DNA of 14,521 nt from an uncultured Phascolarctobacterium sp. (GTDB taxonomy: Bacteria > Bacillota > Negativicutes > Acidaminococcales > Acidaminococcaceae). Below are positions 1-8,093 of this stretch, piece after piece (the stretch's first letter is position 1; each line of letters opens with the position of its first letter). Location: assembly GCA_905207485.1 (NCBI GenBank), contig CAJLLL010000047.1:1-14521 (forward strand), read 5' to 3'. Position numbers and translations under genes: made by a program. The notes beneath the pieces are model-generated. The model searched no databases. It saw only the letters and a program-made list of their open reading frames with translations, and was not told the DNA's origin.

Positions 1-28
1 TTTTGCGCGGCTAGGGGTATCATAGTAG

Positions 29-241
29 CATAATGCTATCAATAGCAAATATAAGTATGAAAAACCATTTGATGAAATTGTTGAAGAATACAAAAAAATA
101 TTAGAAAAAGAGAATTGGCAATTTTTGCAAAAAGGTGAAAATAGCATTACTTACGTTAAAGATGGGTTATTGTTTTCCATAATTGAATTGCCGGATGGTT
201 TTTTACAAACTAAAGTGTGGCTGAAATGTGATATGGAATAA
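29..241 (+). pseudogene. 5'-truncated small gene remnant, function unrecognised
   Basis: An open frame runs from just after an in-frame TAG (26-28) to a TAA at 239-241. It encodes about 70 residues rich in Lys, Glu and aromatic residues (it includes EKENWQFLQKGENS and KVWLKCDME). There is no ATG, GTG or TTG start near its left end and no ribosome binding site. The coding pattern looks real, with alternating charged and hydrophobic residues, so it is probably the 3' part of a gene whose start is lost. I do not recognise the family. The base composition is clearly more AT-rich than the intact genes from 819 onward. Confidence 0.4.
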
Positions 242-294
242 AAGGCTGTTTTATTTTCTGATTTTATAAATTTGATAAAATTACAATAAAAAGA

Positions 295-484
295 ATGAAC
301 ACATCGAATAGAAAGATATGTTTTTTCAATGAAGTAATGAAAATTTTAGGTGTTACCGATAAAAACATTGAAGATATAGAAGTATATTTTGTTTAATACC
401 TGACAAAGAAATTTACCACTTAGCTTATCAAAAGATATAAAAAAGATTAACAGCAGCTATGAAACTGTAAAAACTTTACAATAA
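295..484 (+). pseudogene. small gene broken by single-base losses, function unrecognised
   Basis: ATG at 295 opens a 33-codon frame that stops at 394-396 (starts MNTSNRKICFF, ends NIEDIEVYFV). Stepping back one base there restores a plausible continuation (PDKEIYHLAYQK). A second one-base shift near 433 gives DIKKINSSYETVKTLQ and a TAA at 482-484. The joined product would be about 63 residues. This pattern suggests a gene disabled by two one-base deletions. No family is recognised. Sequencing indels are the main alternative, but the neighbouring intact genes argue against a generally error-prone sequence. Bases 485-538 show nothing more than AT-rich sequence. Confidence 0.35.
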
Positions 485-538
485 ATAATACACAAAAGAC
501 AAAAATTTAATTTTTAAAGAATTTTCTTTACACTTTAT

Positions 539-567
539 TTGACAACCTTTATAATGGGTTATATAAT
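539..567 (+). promoter_or_regulatory. Sigma-70/SigA-type promoter of the lysine operon
   Basis: A perfect -35 box TTGACA (539-544) and a perfect -10 box TATAAT (562-567) are separated by exactly 17 bases. Transcription would start near 574, about ten bases before the first helix of the lysine riboswitch. This is the strongest promoter in the window and should drive the leader and the genes from dapB onward. Confidence 0.85.
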
Positions 568-582
568 TACTTTATAAAATTG

Positions 583-742
583 TTTGATAGAGGAGCGGAA
601 CACATTAGTATGACGCTGAGCGGGAGCGATGAAGCGTTTGAAAGGGCAACCGCCGAAGTTTAAAAAGCAGCCATGTTTTTTATGCTGGGCCGTCAGTGAA
701 TAACTGCCGGACTGTCGCCAAAAAAGGCGGAGGGCTATCTCA
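583..742 (+). promoter_or_regulatory. Lysine riboswitch (L-box) aptamer
   Basis: The conserved L-box core is present: GATAGAGGAGC at 586-596, TTAGTA, GAAAGGG, CCGCCGAAGTT at 650-660, a GGCC/GGACTGTC junction, and GGAGGGCTATCTC closing at 729-741. Helix P1 pairs 586-590 (GATAG) with 735-739 (CTATC). A short GCC/GGC hairpin with an A-rich loop forms P5. Lysine binding in this family stabilises P1 and favours the downstream terminator, so lysine should repress the operon. The gene content downstream (dapB, asd, lysC, dapA) agrees fully. Family identity is by recognition of the core; the exact outer limits are approximate. Confidence 0.95.
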
Positions 743-762
743 ATGATTATGCAGATGTATTG

Positions 763-796
763 CCGTTGGGAAAGTCTTTCTCAACGGTTTTTGTTT
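763..796 (+). terminator. Riboswitch-controlled intrinsic terminator
   Basis: An 11-bp stem (763-773 with 777-787, one G-U pair, three-base loop) starts with CCGTTG and ends with CAACGG, followed by a T-rich tract (TTTTTGTTT, 788-796). It lies between the lysine aptamer and the dapB start, the position expected for the expression platform of an OFF switch. Confidence 0.9.
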
Positions 797-818
797 ATAG
801 CAGAAAGGGGCTGGCAAT

Positions 819-1601
819 GTGATTAGAGTTTTGGTTAACGGTGCTTTGGGCAGAATGGGTACGGAAGTATGCAAAACTGTTATGGCACAGGATGATATGG
901 ATTTAAGCGGCGTTGTTGATATTAACGGCGCAGACAAAACAATACCTTATTATGACGGCGGCGTTTTTGGTGTGGACACCGATTTAGAAAACGCTATTAC
1001 CTGTACCCGTCCTGATGTTGTGGTTGATTTTACCCGCCCCGATGTTGTGATGGATAACCTTCGTAAAATTATAAACATGGGAGTTAATGCCGTTGTCGGC
1101 ACAACCGGTTTTACCAAAGAAAATCTGGAAGAAATTGACAAACTGGCACAGGAAAAAGGCGTTGGCGTTTTAATAGCGCCAAACTTTGCTCTCGGCGCGG
1201 TAGTAATGATTAAACTGGCTTGTGAAGCCGCAAAATACTTCCCGCATGTAGAAATTATTGAAAAGCATCACGATAAAAAACTTGATGCTCCCTCCGGTAC
1301 AGCAGTGCTGACGGCGCAGAAAATTGCCGAAGTACGCGCTGCCATGAAGCAGGGCAATCCTGATGAAAAAGAAACCATGCCCGGTGCGCGCGGCGCAGAT
1401 TTTGAAGGCATGAAAATCCACAGCCTGCGCCTGCCCGGTTATGTAGCTTCGCAGGAAGTTGTATTCGGCAGCCAGGGGGAAACGTTAAAAATTATCAGCG
1501 ACCCGATTAACCGCGAATGTTATATGCCTGGCGTAATGCTGGGCTGCCGTAAAATTTTAGGTACCAAAGGCCTTGTTTACGGTCTTGATAAATTATTATA
1601 A
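819..1601 (+). CDS. dapB: 4-hydroxy-tetrahydrodipicolinate reductase
   Basis: DapB reduces hydroxy-tetrahydrodipicolinate to tetrahydrodipicolinate with NAD(P)H in the cytoplasmic lysine/diaminopimelate pathway. At 260 residues it has normal length. The N-terminal Rossmann motif VNGALGRMG (residues 6-14) and GTTG (94-97) bind the nucleotide. The signature IIEKHHDKKLDAPSGTA (from residue 146) holds the catalytic His150 and Lys154. A GTG start at 819 is chosen because AAAGGGG (804-810) is well spaced and because the overlapping ATG at 817 is followed at once by TGA. The histidine usual in the later 'I-H' motif is Ser here (LKIISDPINR). It is the first gene after the lysine riboswitch and its terminator; asd follows 15 bases later. 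Confidence 0.96.
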   Translation: MIRVLVNGALGRMGTEVCKTVMAQDDMDLSGVVDINGADKTIPYYDGGVFGVDTDLENAITCTRPDVVVDFTRPDVVMDNLRKIINMGVNAVVGTTGFTKENLEEIDKLAQEKGVGVLIAPNFALGAVVMIKLACEAAKYFPHVEIIEKHHDKKLDAPSGTAVLTAQKIAEVRAAMKQGNPDEKETMPGARGADFEGMKIHSLRLPGYVASQEVVFGSQGETLKIISDPINRECYMPGVMLGCRKILGTKGLVYGLDKLL

Positions 1602-1616
1602 TCTTGGGGGATGTTT

Positions 1617-2648
1617 ATGAAAAAGTATAATGTGGCAATTTTGGGTGCGACAGGTGCTGTCGGCGCAGAATTTTTAAAATTAATAGAAGAAAGGAATTTT
1701 CCTTTTAATGAGCTCAGGCTTTTGGCTTCCAAACGCAGCGCAGGCAAAGTAATTAACTTTATGGGCAAAGATTACACTGTGCAGGAAGCAACTCACGATT
1801 CTTTTGAAGGCATTGATATTGCATTGTTTGCCGGCGGAAGCATTTCTAAAGAGTTTGCTCCGAGTGCGGTGAAAGCAGGTGCCGTAGTAATAGATAACTC
1901 CAGCGCTTTCCGTATGGACCCGGAAGTGCCGCTTGTTGTGCCGGAAGTTAATCCGGAAGCTATTTTAAAACATAAAGGCATTATTGCTAACCCTAACTGC
2001 TCAACTATTATTATGTTAATGGCTTTAAAACCAATTTACGATTTAGCTAAAATCAAACGCGTTATCGTATCTACATATCAGGCTGTAAGCGGCGCAGGCA
2101 AAGAAGGCATTGATGAACTTACCAATCAGACCGCGGCTTATCTTGAAGGCAGGGAAATGGTTGCCAATATTCTTCCTTCTGCCAGTGCGGAAAAACATTA
2201 CCCGATTGCTTTTAACCTGATTCCGCAGATAGATGTTTTCTGCGATAACCTGTACACCAAAGAAGAAATGAAAATGGTTAACGAAACCAAAAAAATTATG
2301 GATGATTATGATATGCGCATTACCGCAACCACTATCCGTGTACCGGTATACCGCAGCCATTCTGAATCTGTAAATATTGAACTGGAACATGATGTAACGC
2401 TTGATGAAATTAAAACGGCACTGAAAAAATTCCCCGGCGTTATTGTGCAGGATGACCCGGCAACGCAGACTTACCCGATGCCGCTTTATACTTCCGATAC
2501 TGATGAAGTTTATGTAGGGCGCCTGCGCCGTGATGAATCAGCGCCTAACTCCTTTAATTTGTGGGTAGTGGGCGACCAGATTAGAAAAGGCGCGGCACTT
2601 AATACTTTGCAGATTGCGGAAACCATGATTAAAAACGGTTGGATTTAA
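1617..2648 (+). CDS. asd: Aspartate-semialdehyde dehydrogenase
   Basis: Asd reduces aspartyl phosphate to aspartate semialdehyde with NADPH, the branch point to lysine, methionine and threonine. The protein has 343 residues, normal for the family. Visible motifs are GATGAVG (10-16) for NADP binding, NPNCST with catalytic Cys128, STYQAVSGAG (152-161), and RVPVYRSHSE with Arg241 and catalytic His248. The frame is open from an ATG at 1611, but that codon touches the GGGGG ribosome-binding stretch (1606-1610). The ATG at 1617 has proper spacing and gives the usual MKKYNVA start, so it is preferred. It lies between dapB and lysC in the riboswitch-controlled unit. Confidence 0.96.
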   Translation: MKKYNVAILGATGAVGAEFLKLIEERNFPFNELRLLASKRSAGKVINFMGKDYTVQEATHDSFEGIDIALFAGGSISKEFAPSAVKAGAVVIDNSSAFRMDPEVPLVVPEVNPEAILKHKGIIANPNCSTIIMLMALKPIYDLAKIKRVIVSTYQAVSGAGKEGIDELTNQTAAYLEGREMVANILPSASAEKHYPIAFNLIPQIDVFCDNLYTKEEMKMVNETKKIMDDYDMRITATTIRVPVYRSHSESVNIELEHDVTLDEIKTALKKFPGVIVQDDPATQTYPMPLYTSDTDEVYVGRLRRDESAPNSFNLWVVGDQIRKGAALNTLQIAETMIKNGWI

Positions 2649-2663
2649 CGGAGAACAGCGCTG

Positions 2664-3878
2664 ATGAAAATACTTATACAAAAATTTGGCGGTACTTCAG
2701 TTGTTGATGAAAAAGCACGCACTGCTGTTAAAGATAAAGTACAGCATGCAATCCGCAGCGGCTATGCTCCTGTGGTTGTGGTATCGGCTATTGGCCGCAA
2801 AGGCGCGCCTTACGCAACCGATACTTTAATTGATTTTTTAAAGCAGGTTAACCTTTCGGTTAATGTGCGCGAGCAGGATATGCTGATGTGCTGCGGCGAG
2901 ATTATTTCTGCCTGCATTATGGCAGCTACCTTGCAGAAGTTTGGCTTTAACGCTATGGCGCTTACCGGCGGACAGGCAGGCATTATTACCGATTCGCAGT
3001 TTGGCGCAGCACGCATTAAGAATATTAAAACAGATGATTTGAAACATTTGCTGGAATCCGGTGTAATACCTGTTATTTGCGGTTTTCAGGGCATGACGGA
3101 AAACCACGGCAAATTTACCACGCTTGGACGCGGAGGCAGTGATGTTACTGCAGCGGCGCTCGGCGTTGCGCTCAATGCCGAAAAAATTGAAATTTATACC
3201 GACGTTGAAGGTGTTATGACCGCTGACCCGCGTATAGTTAAGGATGCGACTATTCTGCATAAAATTTCTTATGCGGAAGTAGCTCAGATGGCGCAGCAGG
3301 GCGCGAAGGTAATTCATCCGCGCGCGGTGGAAATTGCTATGCGCAGAAATATCCCGCTTGTGGTTAAATCTACTTTCAGCGATGCGCCTGGCACACTTAT
3401 CACCAGCGATATTTCCGGTCTGGAAGTGGAAAATTCCGTTACCGAGCGCAGAATCAGCGGCGTAACTTATTTGAAAGATTTGGTACAGTTCCGCGTGAAC
3501 CTTGATACTAAAGATGCCAGCAGCGGCCGCATTTTGTTTGAGGATTTGGCGGCGGCGGGCATCAGTGTAAGCTGCCTTAATTTATCTGAAAGCAGTTCTA
3601 TGTTTGCCATTTTCAGCGCCGATACCGATAAAACTATTGCCGTGCTTGACGAAGCTGGCTTTGATTATACCGTAAACAGAAACTGTGCCAAAGTTTCCGT
3701 TGTTTTTGCAGCGGTACGCGGCTTCCCGGGACTAATGGCAAAATTTGTCAGCGCGCTTGCAGATAATAAAATTCATATTTTGCAGACGGTGGATTCTGAC
3801 ACCACAATTTCTGCAATTGTAAAAGAAGAACATATCAATGAAGCTGTTACTGCGCTTCATAAGGCGTTTAATTTATAA
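2664..3878 (+). CDS. lysC: Aspartate kinase with C-terminal ACT domains
   Basis: Aspartate kinase phosphorylates aspartate with ATP, the first step toward lysine, threonine and methionine. The catalytic domain shows KFGGTSV (7-13), TTLGRGGSDVTA (152-163) and the nucleotide-binding EIYTDVEGVMTADPR (176-190). Two ACT regulatory domains follow, roughly 265-335 and 345-404. At 404 residues it matches the monofunctional Gram-positive type. The ACT pair suggests feedback inhibition by an amino acid in addition to riboswitch control; which amino acid cannot be read from the sequence. GGAG at 2650-2653 precedes the ATG. The gene follows asd by 15 bases and precedes dapA by 15. The symbol could equally be dapG. 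Confidence 0.95.
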   Translation: MKILIQKFGGTSVVDEKARTAVKDKVQHAIRSGYAPVVVVSAIGRKGAPYATDTLIDFLKQVNLSVNVREQDMLMCCGEIISACIMAATLQKFGFNAMALTGGQAGIITDSQFGAARIKNIKTDDLKHLLESGVIPVICGFQGMTENHGKFTTLGRGGSDVTAAALGVALNAEKIEIYTDVEGVMTADPRIVKDATILHKISYAEVAQMAQQGAKVIHPRAVEIAMRRNIPLVVKSTFSDAPGTLITSDISGLEVENSVTERRISGVTYLKDLVQFRVNLDTKDASSGRILFEDLAAAGISVSCLNLSESSSMFAIFSADTDKTIAVLDEAGFDYTVNRNCAKVSVVFAAVRGFPGLMAKFVSALADNKIHILQTVDSDTTISAIVKEEHINEAVTALHKAFNL

Positions 3879-3893
3879 GAGAGGTGCTTTGCA

Positions 3894-4790
3894 ATGAAAA
3901 ATCCATACTTTGGCAGGCTGCTTACCGCAATGGTAACTCCGTTTAATGCGGACGGCAGTGTAAATTATGAAAACGCCGCAGATTTGGCTGAATGGCTTAT
4001 TGCCCATGGCAGCGACGGTTTGGTTGTTGCCGGTTCAACCGGTGAAGCTGCAACCATGACTGTTGATGAAAAACTGGAACTGTTCCGCGTGGTTGTCAAC
4101 CGCGTTAATAAACGTGTACCGGTAATTGCAGGCACGGGCAGCAACTGCACCGCTGATACTGTTAAAATGACCAAAATGGCTGAAGTTATGGGGATTGACG
4201 GCGTTCTGATTGTTGGACCTTATTACAACAAACCAACTCAGGAAGGTTTTTATCAGCATTTTGCGGCTGTTGCTGAATCTACCAAACTGCCTATTATCGT
4301 TTATAATGTTCCCGGACGTACAGCTTCCAACATTGCGCCGGCTACGGTTGCACGCCTGGCAGAAGATTTTGATAACATTGTTGCCATTAAAGAGGCAGCA
4401 GGCAATGTTGCACAGGTTAATGAACTGTTTACCGTTCTGCCGGAAGATTTTACTATTTACAGCGGCGATGATATTGAAATTCTGCCGTTTATGTCCGTTG
4501 GCGCAACGGGTTTGATAAGCGTTCTCAGCAACTGCGGCGGCGAACTTTTGCAGTCGCTCATGCAGGCTTATGAAGATGGACGCGTTAAAGAAGCTGCCCG
4601 CATTAATACCAAAATGGTGCCGCTTGCCAAAGCTATGTTTATAGAAACAAACCCGATTCCCATTAAGGCGGCTACAACAATGGTAACCGGCATTGAATGC
4701 GGCGAACCGCGCCTTCCGCTTACTCCTTTGGCAGAAGAGCATAAAGAGAAGCTGGCAGCTATTTTAAAAGAATATGGGATGATGAAATAA
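3894..4790 (+). CDS. dapA: 4-hydroxy-tetrahydrodipicolinate synthase
   Basis: DapA condenses pyruvate with aspartate semialdehyde, the committed step to lysine and diaminopimelate. It is a 298-residue TIM barrel with the family signatures AGSTGEAATM (46-55), GPYYNKP (108-114), VYNVPGRT (136-143) with Tyr137 and Arg142, and IKEAAG with the Schiff-base Lys166. All catalytic positions are present. GAGAGGTG (3879-3886) sits at a normal distance before the ATG at 3894. Its TAA overlaps the ATG of the next gene by one base (TAATG), which suggests translational coupling. Confidence 0.96.
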   Translation: MKNPYFGRLLTAMVTPFNADGSVNYENAADLAEWLIAHGSDGLVVAGSTGEAATMTVDEKLELFRVVVNRVNKRVPVIAGTGSNCTADTVKMTKMAEVMGIDGVLIVGPYYNKPTQEGFYQHFAAVAESTKLPIIVYNVPGRTASNIAPATVARLAEDFDNIVAIKEAAGNVAQVNELFTVLPEDFTIYSGDDIEILPFMSVGATGLISVLSNCGGELLQSLMQAYEDGRVKEAARINTKMVPLAKAMFIETNPIPIKAATTMVTGIECGEPRLPLTPLAEEHKEKLAAILKEYGMMK

Positions 4791-5194
4791 TGGCAAAAAC
4801 AGCATTAGTAATACAGTGCGATATTGTCGCAAAAAAATGTGTTGGTTATGCCTGCATGAAAACTTTTGAAAAACGTACCGATAAATTTGAAGGCGTGGAA
4901 GACGGTGTAAATTATATCAGCACAACCTGCGGCGGCTGCTGCGGCATGGGCGTTGCAGCTAAGCTGGAAGATTTAAACCGCAAGCTGAAACGCTGGGGTG
5001 ACAGCAAGGAAGATGTTACCGTTTACCTTGCAAGCTGCATTGTGTCTGATAATTATCACAATCCGCCCTGTCCGCACAAAGATTTTATAAAACAAATTGT
5101 AGAGCGCAAAGGGTATAAGATGGTACTCGGCACATACATTTCAAAAACAGCGCAGAAAAAACGCGAGGCAGGCATTTATCAACCGATAGAATAA
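4790..5194 (+). CDS. CGGC-domain protein, putative metal binding
   Basis: This is a 134-residue soluble protein with eight cysteines (10, 17, 22, 47, 50, 51, 83, 94). The run TTCGGCCGMG at 45-54 matches the signature of the CGGC-domain family (PF08821 type). His90 and His96 lie near the last cysteines. The family is thought to bind metal through these residues; no enzymatic activity is established. There is no signal peptide or membrane segment. Its ATG overlaps the dapA stop by one base and the operon terminator follows its TAA, so it belongs to the lysine-riboswitch transcript. The link to lysine synthesis is unexplained. The family call is from the motif and Cys pattern. Confidence 0.8.
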   Translation: MAKTALVIQCDIVAKKCVGYACMKTFEKRTDKFEGVEDGVNYISTTCGGCCGMGVAAKLEDLNRKLKRWGDSKEDVTVYLASCIVSDNYHNPPCPHKDFIKQIVERKGYKMVLGTYISKTAQKKREAGIYQPIE

Positions 5195-5200
5195 TTTTAA

Positions 5201-5228
5201 AAGACCGTTTTAATACGGTCTTTTTCTT
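5201..5228 (+). terminator. Intrinsic terminator of the lysine operon
   Basis: AAGACCGT (5201-5208) pairs perfectly with ACGGTCTT (5215-5222) around a six-base loop, followed by a T-rich tract (to TTTTTCTTTT). It lies 6 bases after the CGGC gene and separates the lysine unit from the NlpC/P60-led gene set. No convincing promoter is visible in the remaining 60 bases before the next gene. Confidence 0.88.
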
Positions 5229-5290
5229 TTGCCTCAGGCAGGATTTTAAAGGAAAAAATAGAAAATAATATGGGTAAAGGAGTGAGAAAA

Positions 5291-6583
5291 ATGCGAGTGA
5301 AATATTTTATTGCCTGTCTGGCTTTTTGCGTTTGTTTAATTGTACCCGGCTTTAATGCAGATGCGGCCGGCGTTACTAATTACAGCAGTTTTATAAGCGC
5401 TGATTACTGGGTGAACAATAATCCTGCCGGAGAGCAGGTTATTTTAGATGCAGCCGGTGTTAAAGCATATAATAAACGTATTGCCGGCAAATTAAATTCT
5501 GTGTACGATTTAACTGAATATCCGCAAAGTTTAAGCGGCAGTACGGTTAAAAATTATGTCGGCAATTATGATGTCTTAAACGACCCCTTGTTCCGTCTTG
5601 GTAAAGAAGTAAGCCAGAACTATAAAAATATTTTAATAAAAGAAACCAATATTGATAAAATACCGGCAGATGTTAAGGCGCGTTATGGCGTTACTGTAAG
5701 GCGCAGTAATTTGCGTGCCATGCCGACTAATGAAGGTTTGTTTTATTATGCAACAGATAATAATTTTGACGCTTTGCAGGAAACTTCCATTGCTGCATGT
5801 GAGCCGCTTGTAATACTGCACCAAAGTGCCAACGGCTTTTTTTACTATGTGCAAAGCTATAACTACCGTGGCTGGATAAGCCGTTTTGATGTTGCGGTAT
5901 GCAGCCGTGACGCGTGGATGAAATACGCAGACCCGCAAAACTTTTTGGTTGTAACTGCGCAGAGCTTTAATGTAAAAGTACCCGGTGAAAGCGTTTACTG
6001 CGATGAAGGCACGCGTTTACAGTTAGTTACCGAAGGCAGCAGCATTTATACTGTAAAAATGCCGCTGCGTGCGCAAAACGGTACTTTGCAGGAAGTAAAC
6101 AGCAATGTGGCTAAAACTGCTGCACTTCATAAAGGCTATTTGCCTTATACCGGTAATAATATTTTAAGAAGCGCATTTAAATATTACGGTTCGCCTTATG
6201 GCTGGTGCGGCATGCACAAAGGAATTGATGATGCAGGCCTTATTGCCAATGTTTACCGTACTGTAGGCATCTTCCTGCCGCGTACTGTTGATGGCCTTGC
6301 GGCAGCAGGGACAGCAGCAAATCTCAGCGGCATGGCACAGGCGCAGAAACTGGAGGCTATAAAAAAATTAGCGCCCGGTTCGTGCCTGGTTATGGATGGC
6401 TATGCTGTAATGTATGTTGGTACTTCAAGTAATGTGCCGTATATCATCCATTCGCTGGCAACTCATTATACCGGCGGTGTGCGCAACACTGAAATGCGTG
6501 TTGTAGTGAGCGACTTGACTTTACAGCGCGCCAGCGGCAACAGCTTTTTGGATGAATTTACCAGCGCTGTAAGTTTTAAATAA
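5291..6583 (+). CDS. Secreted SH3-NlpC/P60 family protein, predicted catalytically inactive
   Basis: The 430-residue product begins with a signal peptide (MRVK, hydrophobic 5-20, likely cleavage after ADA at 25). An N-terminal stabilising region follows, then an SH3 domain beginning near VRRSNLRAMPT (137-147), probably a second SH3-like domain (~215-265), and an NlpC/P60 fold from about 290. This order matches cell-wall endopeptidases that cut after gamma-D-Glu. However, the site expected to read DCSG is DDAG (313-316), so the nucleophile Cys is Asp314, and the general-base 'GH' is GY (Tyr371). The fold landmarks PYGW, VYRTVGIFLPR and IIH387 remain, so it looks like a folded pseudoenzyme, perhaps a wall-binding or partner-regulating protein. 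AAAGGAG (5276-5282) supports ATG 5291 over the in-frame ATG at 5270. Confidence 0.85.
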   Translation: MRVKYFIACLAFCVCLIVPGFNADAAGVTNYSSFISADYWVNNNPAGEQVILDAAGVKAYNKRIAGKLNSVYDLTEYPQSLSGSTVKNYVGNYDVLNDPLFRLGKEVSQNYKNILIKETNIDKIPADVKARYGVTVRRSNLRAMPTNEGLFYYATDNNFDALQETSIAACEPLVILHQSANGFFYYVQSYNYRGWISRFDVAVCSRDAWMKYADPQNFLVVTAQSFNVKVPGESVYCDEGTRLQLVTEGSSIYTVKMPLRAQNGTLQEVNSNVAKTAALHKGYLPYTGNNILRSAFKYYGSPYGWCGMHKGIDDAGLIANVYRTVGIFLPRTVDGLAAAGTAANLSGMAQAQKLEAIKKLAPGSCLVMDGYAVMYVGTSSNVPYIIHSLATHYTGGVRNTEMRVVVSDLTLQRASGNSFLDEFTSAVSFK

Positions 6584-6598
6584 ATGAGAGGTAACAAA

Positions 6599-8092
6599 AT
6601 GAAAGATTATCAGAAGTTATTTTCGGTAAGGGAAAATAATCTTACCTGTTCAGAAATTGCCGGTGCCGAAACATTGGTTTTGTTTTTGTGCAAAGGCTGC
6701 ATACCGGCTTTGCCTAAAATGAATGCCCCGGAATATTTAATAAAGGCAGTTGATGAACTGCTGAAAAAGAATGATAAACTGGCAGATACCGGCAATATAA
6801 CGCAGTTTGCCATGCTTGGAGAAAATGGCTTGCAGCAGATTGTAATCAGCGGTTTTGGCGGTGAAAACGCCTGCAAGCCGAACGATTTGCGCAAAGCGGC
6901 AGGTGAAACGGCACGTGTTTTGAAAAAACTTAAAGCGCAAAATGCGCTTGTTATAGCACCGATACTTTTAAATGCAGCACGCCCGCATTATCTTTCCGCT
7001 TTGATAGAGGGCTTGATTTTGGGCGGTTACGCTTTTAATGAATGCAAAGGCAAACAGAAAGAAGAACAAGATATTTGTTATACCATAGTTACCAATGTAA
7101 CAGATGCAGATAAAGTATGCGCTGAAAGCTGTTATGTAAGCGCTGCTGTTTGTTATGCACGCGATTTGGCAAATAAACCGGGCAATTTGCTTGTTCCGTT
7201 TGATATGGCGCAGCAGGCGCAGGCTGTTGCAGCAAGCTGCGGCATGGAATGTGAAGTGCTTGATACAGAAGAAATGCGTGCAAAAGGCATGGAAGCAATT
7301 CTTGCCGTAGGGCAGGGCAGTGTTAACCCGCCTTATATGGTAACGCTTAAATACAACGGAGCAGGAGATGCTCCTTATACAGCTTTTGTTGGCAAAGGCA
7401 TTACATTTGACAGCGGCGGCATTTCCATTAAACCAGAAGCCAATATGGGCGAAATGAAAGACGATATGACAGGTGCTGCAGTTGTGCTTGGCACAATGCA
7501 GGCTATTGCACAGCTTAAATTGCCCTGTAATGTTATCGGCATAATGGCGTGTGCTGAAAATATGCCTTCCGGAAGCGCCCAACGCCCCGGCGATATTGTG
7601 AAATCTGCCGCAGGCAAAACTATTGAAGTAATATCGACAGATGCAGAAGGGCGCATGGTGCTTGCCGATGCCGTTTGGTATGCGTGCAGGCAGGGTGCTG
7701 CAAAAGTTATTGATATTGCTACACTTACCGGAGGCGTTATTGTTGCGTTAGGCAACGAAACCGCAGGCATTGTGGGCAATAATGATGAACTTATTAACGA
7801 AGTAATGTCGGCAGGCAAAAAAGCAGGCGAAATGTACTGGCATTTACCTTCGCTGCCGGAATGCAAAGAAGCAATTAAAAGCGATGTTGCAGATTTGCTG
7901 AACAGTGCGGGACGAGCTGCCAGCACTATTACCGGCGGGCTTTTTATAGGCGAATTTGTTGATGAGGGAACGCCATGGGTGCATATTGATATCGGCGGCA
8001 CTTCTACCGCTGATAAAACATCTGGTTTTAAACCTAAAGGCTGCACTGCTTTTGGCGTAAGAACTTTGGTAAATATTGCAAGGGATTTGTAA
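6599..8092 (+). CDS. pepA: Leucyl aminopeptidase (M17 family)
   Basis: PepA-type enzymes are cytoplasmic hexamers with two metal ions that remove N-terminal residues from peptides. The 497-residue length is typical. The metal and catalytic residues are all recognisable: Lys266 and Asp271 in GKGITFDSGG, Lys278, Asp289 in MKDDMTGAA, Asp348 and Glu350 in STDAEGR, and Arg352. ANKPGNLLVP (191-200) marks entry to the catalytic half. The usual NTDAEGR reads STDAEGR, a mild change. The frame is open from ATG 6584, but AGAGGT (6587-6592) lies inside that extension and is well placed for ATG 6599. It follows the NlpC/P60-like gene by 15 bases and its stop is one base before the PHP gene, indicating one operon. 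Confidence 0.93.
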   Translation: MKDYQKLFSVRENNLTCSEIAGAETLVLFLCKGCIPALPKMNAPEYLIKAVDELLKKNDKLADTGNITQFAMLGENGLQQIVISGFGGENACKPNDLRKAAGETARVLKKLKAQNALVIAPILLNAARPHYLSALIEGLILGGYAFNECKGKQKEEQDICYTIVTNVTDADKVCAESCYVSAAVCYARDLANKPGNLLVPFDMAQQAQAVAASCGMECEVLDTEEMRAKGMEAILAVGQGSVNPPYMVTLKYNGAGDAPYTAFVGKGITFDSGGISIKPEANMGEMKDDMTGAAVVLGTMQAIAQLKLPCNVIGIMACAENMPSGSAQRPGDIVKSAAGKTIEVISTDAEGRMVLADAVWYACRQGAAKVIDIATLTGGVIVALGNETAGIVGNNDELINEVMSAGKKAGEMYWHLPSLPECKEAIKSDVADLLNSAGRAASTITGGLFIGEFVDEGTPWVHIDIGGTSTADKTSGFKPKGCTAFGVRTLVNIARDL

Positions 8093-8093
8093 A

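Noticed and set aside
817..822. ATG at the dapB start region
   Set aside because: It is followed immediately by TGA; the GTG at 819 is in the correct frame with good spacing.
4035..4742. Long open frame (235 codons) on the - strand inside dapA
   Set aside because: It lies wholly opposite a clear dapA, its product is low in recognisable motifs, and such antisense frames recur under most genes here because of codon bias.
5270..5290. Upstream ATG extending the NlpC/P60-like protein
   Set aside because: It would put the ribosome binding site inside the coding region and add a charged stretch before the signal peptide; ATG 5291 fits better.
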